Origin: JBPOIS01 sp052034295
GTDB taxonomy: Bacteria > Pseudomonadota > Gammaproteobacteria > Pseudomonadales > Moraxellaceae
DNA length: 7,720 bases
Direction: 5' to 3'
Assembly (NCBI GenBank): GCA_052034295.1
Contig: JBPOIS010000081.1
Span: 1-7,720, forward strand
Below, one piece after another: positions 1 through 5,698 of the stretch. Positions within the stretch are counted from its first letter, which is position 1. Each line of letters begins with the position of its first letter. A program made the translations under genes and the position numbers. A model generated the notes under the pieces. That model saw only the letters and a program-made list of their open reading frames with translations, was not told the origin of the DNA and did not search any database.

Positions 1-920
1 CCGATCGGTGGCACGTCCAGCATCGCCCGCACCCGGCGGATGATCGGTTCGCTCTGGTTGTAGATCTGGCTGAGGCCGATGGATTTTTTGAAGCGCCGAT
101 AGCCCCACATGTAGTGCTCGGTCACCGGGTCAATCATGCGCTCCAGTTCGCGGTTCAGCGCTGCCGTGGCGGTGCGGGTGTCCGTGTCGTACAGCGCCGG
201 ATCATCCAGGCGCACACAGCGCACCGAAAACCCCTGCCCATCCTCACGGCGGACGCAGGTCAGGCCGACCAGTGCACAGTGGGTCTTGCTGGCCAGCTTG
301 GACACCAGCGTACCGCTGAAGGTTTCGATGCCAAAAAACGGCGCAAACACGCCGCCCTGTTCATGCGGCACGTGGTCGGGCAGGATGATGCTGAAGCCGC
401 CTTGCTTGAGGGTTTTGAAAATGGCCTTCACCCCGCTGGCGTCCGTGGGCACCAGGGTGGCGTGCAGGCGCTGGCGGCCCTGCAGCATGAAATCATTGGC
501 GAGGCCCTTTTTGCCCGGCTTGTACATGATGGTGGGTGAGCCGTACTGGTTCAGCCAGGCATTCATCATTTCCCAGGTGCCCAGGTGGGGCACGATGGCC
601 AGCATGCCACGGGGGTTGTGCAAAGCCTCCAGCAGGTGTTCCTCACCGATGACTTCGGTGATCTGGGCCACGCTCCAGGCGGGTGGCATGCCCCAGCTTT
701 TCACCGATTCCACGATCGACAGGCACTGGTTGCGGACGATGCAGCGCTCCAGCGGCAGGCGCTGCTCTGCCGGCATCTGTGGATAGGCCAGCATCAGGTT
801 GACCCGCACCATCCAGCGCAGGCCAGTGACCGGCACACGGTTGATCAGCCAGGCCGCCCCCAGGGCAGTGGCGCGCAACACAGGCAGGGGCACACGGGCA
901 ATCACATCAAGCACAGACAT
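1..920 (-). CDS. lpxL: Lipid A biosynthesis late acyltransferase (LpxL/HtrB family), 3' end cut by window
   Basis: Enzyme of the LpxL/LpxM family, which transfers a secondary acyl chain from acyl-ACP to the lipid A precursor at the inner face of the cytoplasmic membrane. Reading leftward from ATG at 918-920, 306 codons are visible and the frame is still open at base 1. Residues 14-28 form a hydrophobic N-terminal anchor. The catalytic HX4E motif is His112...Glu117 in HLGTWE, followed by the PTIMYKP segment at 129-135. Further family features are LPDHVP (180-185), FAPFFG (192-197) and YMWGYRRFK (270-278). Family members are about 290-320 residues, so only a short tail should be missing. A GGA lies 8 bases before the ATG. 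It lies 99 bases downstream of the sensor kinase gene on the same strand, so it may share that transcript. LpxL and LpxM paralogues cannot be told apart from this sequence alone; the symbol marks the family. The family call is firm. Confidence 0.86.
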   Translation of the reverse strand, partial: MSVLDVIARVPLPVLRATALGAAWLINRVPVTGLRWMVRVNLMLAYPQMPAEQRLPLERCIVRNQCLSIVESVKSWGMPPAWSVAQITEVIGEEHLLEALHNPRGMLAIVPHLGTWEMMNAWLNQYGSPTIMYKPGKKGLANDFMLQGRQRLHATLVPTDASGVKAIFKTLKQGGFSIILPDHVPHEQGGVFAPFFGIETFSGTLVSKLASKTHCALVGLTCVRREDGQGFSVRCVRLDDPALYDTDTRTATAALNRELERMIDPVTEHYMWGYRRFKKSIGLSQIYNQSEPIIRRVRAMLDVPPI

Positions 921-1019
921 CTGACGGTTCCAAACAACCCGCCCCCACAACAGGTGACGGGTCCTTCCGTCCGGGGCTGGCGGCAGACTGCCCGTTCCCG
1001 GGGCAGCAGTGGGGCTATG

Positions 1020-2405
1020 CTACTGTGATTTGTGCACCGGCGCAAAAATTACCCCGACCCCCAGTCCACCTCCCTCCAGACCGGGACCCAGTTGCAGGCG
1101 GGCCTGATGCTGTTCGGTGATGCGCTGCACGATCGACAGGCCCAGACCGCTGCCCGAGGCCTGCGTGCCGGGGATGCGGGAAAAACGGTCAAATACCCGG
1201 TCGTACAGCTCAGGGGCAATGCCGGGACCCTGATCCAGCACCTGCAGCATCACCTCGCCGCTGGGCAGGTTACGGCAGCGGATCTCAATCACGCCATCGG
1301 GCGGGCTGTAGCGGGCGGCATTGTCGAGCAGGTTGCGCAGCAGCAGCTCCAGACTGTTGCGGTCACCGGCAATCAGCGCCGGTTCCAGATTCAGGCGCAG
1401 GCTCTGGCTCGGGCGGGGCCACTGGGCCAGACACTCCGGAATCCACTCGGACAGGATGATCGGGTAAAAATGCTGCTGCACCAGCTGGGGGTCCAGTCGC
1501 GACAGGGTCAGCAGCTGTTCGGTCAGGCGGGTGGCCCGGTCCACGCCCTGCACGATGTCGCCAATCGCCTCCTGCTGCTCTGCCGGATTGCGGGCACGCT
1601 GCAGGATCTGCGCGTGCATGCGGATGGCCGCCAGCGGGGTGCGCAGCTCATGGGCTGCATCGGCGGTGAAGCGTCGCTCATGCTCAAACGTGTCACTCAG
1701 TCGGGCCAGCAGCTGATTGAACGCATCGATCAACGGGCGCAACTCACGCGGCAGGCCCGCCGAGGCAATCGGTGTGAGGTCGTCGGAGGGACGTTGATTG
1801 ACGCTGGCCGCCAGTCGATTGACCGGCGCCAGACCCTGACGGATCAGCCCATGCAGGCCCAGCAGCAGCAGCGGCAAAAACAGCAGCGCAGTCCAGAGCA
1901 GGCGCTCGCCCAGGCCGTTGAGCAACTCGCGGCGGATGGTCCAGCGCTCGCCGATCTGCACCTGATAGTCGTGATGGGGGTCCCAGGCCGAGTACACCCG
2001 GAAGCGCACCCCGGAAGCCATTTCCACCCATTGCAGACCGGTGGCGTGCAGGGGGCGGATGGGCTGGGTGCCCGCCCCGCGTGAGGAGTACACCAGCTGG
2101 CCCTGCCGGTTCCAGATCTGAAAAATCAGGTTTTTGGCATTCACATCCGACAGTGCACTGGTTTGCTCCAGAATCTGCTGGTCCAGCGCCCGATGGCTGT
2201 GGGTGAGCGGCGCCAGCGACACCAGCAGGTGCCCGGATTCCATCAGCGAATGGTCAAAGATTTCCTGGCTTTCCTGATGCATCACCCAGAACAGGGTCAC
2301 CGTGCTGGCCAGCCAGACCAGCAGGGTCAGGACGGTCAGCAGGCCGGTCAGGCGCTGCTGCAGAGAAAAACCGGCCGGCTGGGCAGCCGGTTCAGCAGAG
2401 TTCAT
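1020..2405 (-). CDS. Two-component sensor histidine kinase, QseC/PmrB-like
   Basis: Inner-membrane sensor kinase of 461 residues from ATG 2403-2405. Order: a transmembrane helix at about 20-42, a periplasmic part of about 125 residues resembling the 2CSK_N type, a second helix at about 169-188, a HAMP-like linker, and a HisKA dimerisation helix with phospho-acceptor His252 in AAHELRTPLAAIR. The ATPase domain has N-box Asn358/Asn362 (RNLLDNAARYSPP), G1 DQGPGIAPE (391-399), F-box VFDRFSR (405-411) and G2 GSGLGLS (418-424). All catalytic motifs look intact. The start overlaps the regulator's stop by 14 bases, so translation is probably coupled. A longer reading from TTG at 2438 adds 11 residues and has AGGG eight bases upstream. 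I prefer ATG because it gives the shorter overlap and a normal cytoplasmic tail before the first helix. The ligand is unknown; PmrB, QseC and TctE relatives sense iron, pH, cationic peptides or carboxylates. Confidence 0.9.
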   Translation of the reverse strand: MNSAEPAAQPAGFSLQQRLTGLLTVLTLLVWLASTVTLFWVMHQESQEIFDHSLMESGHLLVSLAPLTHSHRALDQQILEQTSALSDVNAKNLIFQIWNRQGQLVYSSRGAGTQPIRPLHATGLQWVEMASGVRFRVYSAWDPHHDYQVQIGERWTIRRELLNGLGERLLWTALLFLPLLLLGLHGLIRQGLAPVNRLAASVNQRPSDDLTPIASAGLPRELRPLIDAFNQLLARLSDTFEHERRFTADAAHELRTPLAAIRMHAQILQRARNPAEQQEAIGDIVQGVDRATRLTEQLLTLSRLDPQLVQQHFYPIILSEWIPECLAQWPRPSQSLRLNLEPALIAGDRNSLELLLRNLLDNAARYSPPDGVIEIRCRNLPSGEVMLQVLDQGPGIAPELYDRVFDRFSRIPGTQASGSGLGLSIVQRITEQHQARLQLGPGLEGGGLGVGVIFAPVHKSQ

Positions 2406-3084
2406 GTCGGGCGTCAGTGACGCGGGCAGGGGGGTCAATGGTGTAGCCCTGATGGTGGACCGTGCGGATCAGCTGTTTGCCCAGCTTGCGGCGCAGGTGG
2501 TGGATGTGCACCTCGATGGTGTTGCTGCCGATCTCGTCCTGCCAGCTGTACAGACCATCCTCGATCTGCTGGCGGCTGATCACCTGACCACGCCGGTCCA
2601 GCAGGATGCGCAGGATCGACAGCTCGCGTCCGGTCAGGCTGACCGGGCTGCCATTCAGGGTGACTTTCTGGGCACTCAGGTCAATGCACAGCTGCCCATG
2701 CTCCAGCAGCTCGGCACTGCGCCCGGCCCGGCGCCGGGTGATGGCCCGCAGCCGTGCGGCCATCTCGTCGAGGTCCACCGGCTTGACCATGAAATCATCG
2801 GCACCGAGGTCCAGCCCTTCAATGCGGTTTCTGATCTGGTCACGGGCCGTCAGGATCAGCACCGGCACATCCCGGCGCTGCTGACGGATCAGACGCAGCA
2901 CCTCCAGCCCATCCAGATCCGGCAGGCCCAGGTCCAGCAGCAGGGCATCATAGCTGTACAGGCGCAGGTAACTGAGGGCTTCCTCGCCACGCTGGATCCA
3001 GTCCACCTGATAATCCAGCTGCTCCAGGCCGATGCGCACGGCCTTGCCCAGCAGGGCATCATCTTCCACCAGCAAAATCCGCAT
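2392..3084 (-). CDS. OmpR-family response regulator, PmrA/QseB-like
   Basis: DNA-binding response regulator of 230 residues, partner of the overlapping kinase. The receiver domain (1-about 115) has the acidic pair Asp8/Asp9 in LLVEDD, phospho-acceptor Asp51 in LLLDLGLPDLDG, switch Thr79 in ILTARD and Lys101. The usual KPF around this lysine reads KPV. The winged-helix Trans_reg_C domain spans about 125-218, with LTGRELSILRILL and the recognition-helix segment SNTIEVHIHHLRRKLG, which closely resembles PmrA/QseB proteins. A short tail after GYTIDPP ends in Cys. The ATG at 3082-3084 has GGAG eight bases upstream. TTAA motifs in the PmrA/QseB box arrangement lie 60-100 bases upstream, so autoregulation is likely. 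PmrA and QseB cannot be separated here, so no symbol is given. PmrA-type regulators commonly control lipid A modification, which fits the downstream acyltransferase gene. Confidence 0.92.
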   Translation of the reverse strand: MRILLVEDDALLGKAVRIGLEQLDYQVDWIQRGEEALSYLRLYSYDALLLDLGLPDLDGLEVLRLIRQQRRDVPVLILTARDQIRNRIEGLDLGADDFMVKPVDLDEMAARLRAITRRRAGRSAELLEHGQLCIDLSAQKVTLNGSPVSLTGRELSILRILLDRRGQVISRQQIEDGLYSWQDEIGSNTIEVHIHHLRRKLGKQLIRTVHHQGYTIDPPARVTDARHELC

Positions 3085-3092
3085 GATCCAGG

Positions 3093-3096
3093 CTCC
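3093..3096 (-). promoter_or_regulatory. Shine-Dalgarno site of the response regulator gene
   Basis: GGAG on the minus strand with an eight-base spacer to ATG 3082-3084. It supports that start. Confidence 0.6.
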
Positions 3097-3101
3097 ACGG
3101 T

Positions 3102-3125
3102 GCAGCAGCCGTACGGGACTGCTGC
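3102..3125 (-). promoter_or_regulatory. Leader hairpin before the response regulator
   Basis: A perfect seven-base-pair stem (GCAGCAG at 3102-3108 with CTGCTGC at 3119-3125) encloses a ten-base loop containing the palindrome CCGTACGG. In the minus-strand transcript it would fold in the 5' leader, six bases before the Shine-Dalgarno site. No T-run follows, so it is not a canonical terminator. A role in translation or mRNA stability is inference. Confidence 0.45.
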
Positions 3126-3139
3126 GGGTTTGTTGCAGA

Positions 3140-3185
3140 TGTGGCTTAATCTACTTAAGAAGGATTAAACAGAACTTAAGCCACA
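3140..3185. promoter_or_regulatory. Operator-like array of four TTAA motifs inside a 10-bp inverted repeat (PmrA/QseB-type box)
   Basis: TTAA occurs at 3146, 3155, 3165 and 3176 in an otherwise GC-rich region. Read on the minus strand, 3164-3180 is CTTAAG-N5-TTTAAT. This fits the PmrA box pattern YTTAAK-N5-YTTAAK with its 11-base periodicity. The outer edges form a perfect inverted repeat, TGTGGCTTAA (3140-3149) and TTAAGCCACA (3176-3185). The array lies between the regulator gene and divergent trhP, where an autoregulated OmpR-family protein would bind. Binding by this regulator is inference from family knowledge. Confidence 0.65.
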
Positions 3186-3225
3186 CCGCCCGCAACCGAC
3201 AGCGGCCCGACCGGGGGTTTTCGAT

Positions 3226-3231
3226 TATAAT
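3226..3231 (+). promoter_or_regulatory. Probable -10 element of the trhP promoter
   Basis: A perfect TATAAT sits 31 bases before the trhP ATG. No acceptable -35 hexamer is visible 16-18 bases upstream, and no extended -10 TG is present. The promoter may therefore be weak or activator-dependent. The TTAA array ends about 41 bases upstream of this element. Confidence 0.5.
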
Positions 3232-3262
3232 TGCGCCTTTCCTGATCGACCGTGTGGTGGCC

Positions 3263-4687
3263 ATGACCGACGCCCAGCCCCCTGTCCAGACACCTGCCCC
3301 GTCTGCTGTCCAGTCTGCTGCAGTCGAGCTGCTGTGTCCAGCCGGGACCTTCCGCAACCTGCAGTATGCCTTTGCCTATGGGGCCGATGCCGTGTATGCC
3401 GGGCAGGCCCGCTACAGCCTGAGGGTGCGCAACAATGATTTTGATGAAGAAAATCTGGCCAAAGGCATCGCCTATGCCCATGCGCTCGGTAAAAAATTCT
3501 ACGTGGTGGTGAACATCCAGGCCCACAACGCCAAGCTAGACACGTTCATCCGTGACATCACCCCGGTGGTGCAGATGCAGCCCGACGCGCTGATCATGTC
3601 CGATCCGGGGCTGATCATGCTGGTGCGCGAGCATTTTCCGCAGCAGGCCATTCACCTGTCGGTGCAGGCCAACGCCGTGAACTGGGCCACGGTGAAATTC
3701 TGGCAGAACATGGGCATCAGCCGCGTCATCCTGTCGCGCGAGCTGTCGGTGAAGGAAATCGCCCAGATCCATGCGCAGGTGCCGGACATCGAGCTGGAAG
3801 TGTTCGTGCACGGGGCGCTGTGCATGGCCTACAGTGGCCGCTGTCTGCTGTCCGGCTACATCAACCGCCGCGACGCCAATCAGGGCACCTGCACCAATGC
3901 CTGCCGCTGGCAGTACCAGACCCATCAGGCCGGCGAAAACGCCGCCGGGGACATCGTGCCGGTGGTACAGACCCATGATCCTGCCAGCGCCGTCCCAGCC
4001 GAAAAAATCCCTACCCTCGGAATCGGTGCGCCCAGTGACGCCGTGGTGCTGCTGGAGGACCCCAACCGGCCCGGCGAGCTGATGCCCATGTACGAGGATG
4101 AGCACGGCACCTACATCATGACCAGCAAGGACCTGCGCGCGGTGGCGCTGGTGCCGGAGCTGATCGACATCGGCGTGCATTCGCTGAAAATCGAAGGCCG
4201 CACCAAGTCGCACTATTATGTGTCCCGCACGGCGCAGGTGTACCGGCAGGCCATCGATGACCATCTGGCCGGCAAGCCCTTTGACCCCGGCCTGATCCAC
4301 CAGCTCGACGGACTGGCCAACCGGGGCTACACCGAAGGCTTTTTGCGCCGCCACGTGCACGCTGCCTACCAGACCTACGACAGTGGCAATTCGCGGCTGG
4401 ACAGCCAGCAGTTCGTCGCCGAAGTCATCGACGCCAGCCCGGAATGGCTGACCCTGGACATCAAAAACAAGCTCAGTGTGGGTGATGTGATCGAAATCAT
4501 GACCCCACAGGGCAACCTGACCTGCGTGCTGGAGACCATGACCGATCTGGAGGGTGCGCCGATCCCGGCCGCGCTGGGCTCCGGCTGGCACTGCCGCATC
4601 CCCAATCCGTTTACGGCGCTGCCCTCAGCGGTGCTGCGCTTTGCCCTGATCCTGAAAAACCTGCACACCACCCCGGACCCCGCCTGA
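3263..4687 (+). CDS. trhP: tRNA 5-hydroxyuridine hydroxylase TrhP (YegQ), peptidase U32 family
   Basis: Despite the U32 'peptidase' name, TrhP/YegQ catalyses prephenate-dependent hydroxylation of wobble U34 in tRNA. This is the first step to cmo5U, later completed by CmoA/CmoB. The 474-residue product matches E. coli YegQ (453 residues) nearly end to end: PAGTFRNLQYAFAYGADAVY (26-45), KKFYVVVN (77-84), ALIMSDPGLIMLVREHFP (109-126), IHLSVQANAVNWATVKFWQ (130-148). The U32 signature lies at 179-197 (EVFVHGALCMAYSGRCLLS). Cys187, Cys194, Cys210 and Cys214 are the likely Fe-S ligands. HSLKIEGRTKS (306-316) and GYTEGFLRRH (355-364) follow. The open frame extends upstream to 3032, but homology begins near residue 22, the TATAAT lies at 3226-3231, and ATG 3263 is the best start; GTG codons at 3254 and 3257 are less likely. 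The first roughly 19 residues are a Pro/Ala/Gln-rich extension not found in YegQ. The last base of its stop codon is the first base of the ferredoxin ATG. Confidence 0.95.
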   Translation: MTDAQPPVQTPAPSAVQSAAVELLCPAGTFRNLQYAFAYGADAVYAGQARYSLRVRNNDFDEENLAKGIAYAHALGKKFYVVVNIQAHNAKLDTFIRDITPVVQMQPDALIMSDPGLIMLVREHFPQQAIHLSVQANAVNWATVKFWQNMGISRVILSRELSVKEIAQIHAQVPDIELEVFVHGALCMAYSGRCLLSGYINRRDANQGTCTNACRWQYQTHQAGENAAGDIVPVVQTHDPASAVPAEKIPTLGIGAPSDAVVLLEDPNRPGELMPMYEDEHGTYIMTSKDLRAVALVPELIDIGVHSLKIEGRTKSHYYVSRTAQVYRQAIDDHLAGKPFDPGLIHQLDGLANRGYTEGFLRRHVHAAYQTYDSGNSRLDSQQFVAEVIDASPEWLTLDIKNKLSVGDVIEIMTPQGNLTCVLETMTDLEGAPIPAALGSGWHCRIPNPFTALPSAVLRFALILKNLHTTPDPA

Positions 4688-4938
4688 TGGCCCTGAAGAT
4701 CATCGACGGCTGCACCAGCTGCGACATCTGCGAGCCGGAATGCCCGAACGAGGCAATTTCATATGGGCAGAAAACCTACCTGATCGACCCGGCGCTGTGC
4801 ACCGAGTGTGTGGGTTTTTATGATGAACCCACCTGCCTCAAGGTCTGTCCGGTCGATTGCATCATCGTGGATGCGGACCAGCCGGAAACCCCGGCGCAGC
4901 TGCAGGCCAAATACCGGCAGCTCTGGCCCAGGGCCTGA
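4687..4938 (+). CDS. YfhL-like 2[4Fe-4S] ferredoxin (Allochromatium vinosum type)
   Basis: Small cytoplasmic electron carrier of 83 residues. The first cluster motif is Cys9-x2-Cys12-x2-Cys15-x3-Cys19-Pro. The second is Cys38-x2-Cys41-x8-Cys50-x3-Cys54-Pro. The eight-residue spacing between Cys41 and Cys50, together with a short C-terminal extension, marks the Alvin/YfhL subgroup with low-potential clusters. Cys58 is an extra cysteine. EPECPNEAIS (16-25) and TECVGFYDEPTC (39-50) match YfhL closely. The ATG overlaps the trhP stop by one base (TGATG), so the two are one transcript with coupled translation. This context suggests it supplies electrons to TrhP or maintains its Fe-S cluster, which is inference. 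In many gammaproteobacteria this ferredoxin gene sits beside coaD instead. Transcription should end at the hairpin about 30 bases downstream. Confidence 0.93.
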   Translation: MALKIIDGCTSCDICEPECPNEAISYGQKTYLIDPALCTECVGFYDEPTCLKVCPVDCIIVDADQPETPAQLQAKYRQLWPRA

Positions 4939-4965
4939 ACCGCGCGGTCCAGTCAGCAGCCCAGC

Positions 4966-4991
4966 AAAAAAGCAGCCCGCAGGCTGCTTTT
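4966..4991. terminator. Bidirectional rho-independent terminator between ferredoxin and YbjN genes
   Basis: Perfect stem AAAAGCAGCC (4968-4977) and GGCTGCTTTT (4982-4991) around a four-base loop. Six A's on the left become the U-tract for minus-strand transcripts; TTTT on the right serves plus-strand transcripts. In the minus-strand RNA the loop is C(UGCG)G, a UNCG-type tetraloop. It sits exactly between two convergent genes. Confidence 0.85.
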
Positions 4992-5005
4992 CTGGACACA
5001 CAGAC

Positions 5006-5482
5006 TCAGCGGTCGCCGCTGCGCTCACGCAGGAACTGGCGGAACGCGGGCACCGACGTGTTGACAAACACCTTGACGAATTCACGGATGTTGGCCCGGC
5101 TGATGCCGCCGTTGGACATCAGGTCGGCTTCCAGCGCCGGGTCCTGTTCGTCATCCAGATAGGCACGCGACAGGCGCTTGGTGCGGTTCCAGGTGTTCAT
5201 GTCGGCGGTGGACAGCTTGGGGCCGGGCAAGGCCACGCCGTAATACAGCTGCAGGTCGCCATCCGGCTGCACCAGCAGGGCATGGCGCTGGCCATCCACG
5301 CGGATGGTGATCGCGCCGGGCTTGGAATTCTCAACCGAGCTGTAGCCGTCTGCCTTCAGCAGTGACACCAGCTCGTCATCGCTGTAGCGGTCCTTGACGG
5401 TGGCGGTGTCGGCCCAGCCCAGCGAAGGCAGCAGCGCTGCCGAAAGAATGGTTGCCCCCAGCAGGTTGTTCAGGTGACGCAT
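5006..5482 (-). CDS. Secreted YbjN-domain protein
   Basis: A 158-residue protein with a Sec signal peptide: MRHLNN, hydrophobic core about 7-21, likely cleavage after Ala24 in LGWA-DT. The mature part matches the YbjN fold: YSDDELVSLLKADGY (33-47), AITIRVDGQ (57-65), a DGDLQLYYG strand (74-82), the MNTWNRTKRLSRAYLDDE segment (95-112) and the ADLMSNGGIS turn (119-128), then a C-terminal helix. YbjN proteins are linked to stress and motility phenotypes, but the molecular role is unclear; I assign none. The frame extends upstream to 5533, but ATG 5480-5482 is chosen because it begins the signal peptide and has AAGAGAGG seven bases upstream. It is probably transcribed alone: a strong aspS terminator lies upstream and the shared terminator downstream. 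Confidence 0.87.
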   Translation of the reverse strand: MRHLNNLLGATILSAALLPSLGWADTATVKDRYSDDELVSLLKADGYSSVENSKPGAITIRVDGQRHALLVQPDGDLQLYYGVALPGPKLSTADMNTWNRTKRLSRAYLDDEQDPALEADLMSNGGISRANIREFVKVFVNTSVPAFRQFLRERSGDR

Positions 5483-5489
5483 GTTGTGG

Positions 5490-5497
5490 CCTCTCTT
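5490..5497 (-). promoter_or_regulatory. Shine-Dalgarno site fixing the YbjN-protein start
   Basis: AAGAGAGG on the minus strand, seven bases before ATG 5480-5482. It favours this start over the upstream ATG at 5533, which would put a charged 17-residue extension before the signal peptide. Confidence 0.65.
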
Positions 5498-5563
5498 GGA
5501 TAAACCCTGTTCTTGTCTCATCCGAGCATGCACGACCGGGTTTGAAAAGAAAAGGCCATTTTT

Positions 5564-5590
5564 CGGATTCCCGGAGAAAAATTCCGGATT
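5564..5590. repeat. Short repeats upstream of the YbjN gene
   Basis: CGGATT occurs at 5564-5569 and 5585-5590, exactly 21 bases apart (two helical turns). Between them lies an inverted repeat, CCGGA (5571-5575) and TCCGG (5583-5587). The region is about 80-110 bases before the YbjN start, where a regulator could bind. No convincing -35/-10 pair was found nearby. The function is unknown. Confidence 0.3.
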
Positions 5591-5650
5591 TTAAGGTGGT
5601 TCCGATCGGTGGCCCTGATGGGGTCAAAGTGGGTCCACCAGCCGGATCGG

Positions 5651-5686
5651 CCCAAAAAAAGACAGCCCGCAGGCTGTCTTTTGGGG
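5651..5686 (-). terminator. Rho-independent terminator of aspS
   Basis: A perfect 11-bp stem, AAAAGACAGCC (5657-5667) with GGCTGTCTTTT (5672-5682), has a C(UGCG)G loop in the minus-strand RNA. Seven U's follow from the A-run 5654-5660. Its base-paired ends extend with CCC/GGG. It lies 13 bases past the aspS stop. Its 14-base core CAGCCCGCAGGCTG is identical to that of the terminator at 4966-4991. Confidence 0.9.
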
Positions 5687-5698
5687 AGGCAAGGCGCG

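Noticed and set aside
988..1006. Hairpin CTGCCC/GGGCAG in the gap between the kinase and acyltransferase genes
   Set aside because: No T-run follows on the minus strand and alternative pairings exist, so it is not called a terminator.
114..1028. Plus-strand open frames over the left end
   Set aside because: The minus strand here encodes an acyltransferase with its catalytic HX4E and RRFK motifs, so these are shadows.
1032..2084. A 350-codon plus-strand open frame antisense to the sensor kinase
   Set aside because: It is a shadow of the kinase gene, low in complexity and rich in Gln and Ala, with no domain signal.
3032..3262. Upstream 77-codon extension of the trhP reading frame
   Set aside because: It crosses the regulator's 5' end, the operator array and the TATAAT element, and has no similarity to the TrhP family.
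3536..4591. A 351-codon minus-strand open frame antisense to trhP
   Set aside because: TrhP matches its family end to end on the plus strand; the antisense product has no recognisable feature.
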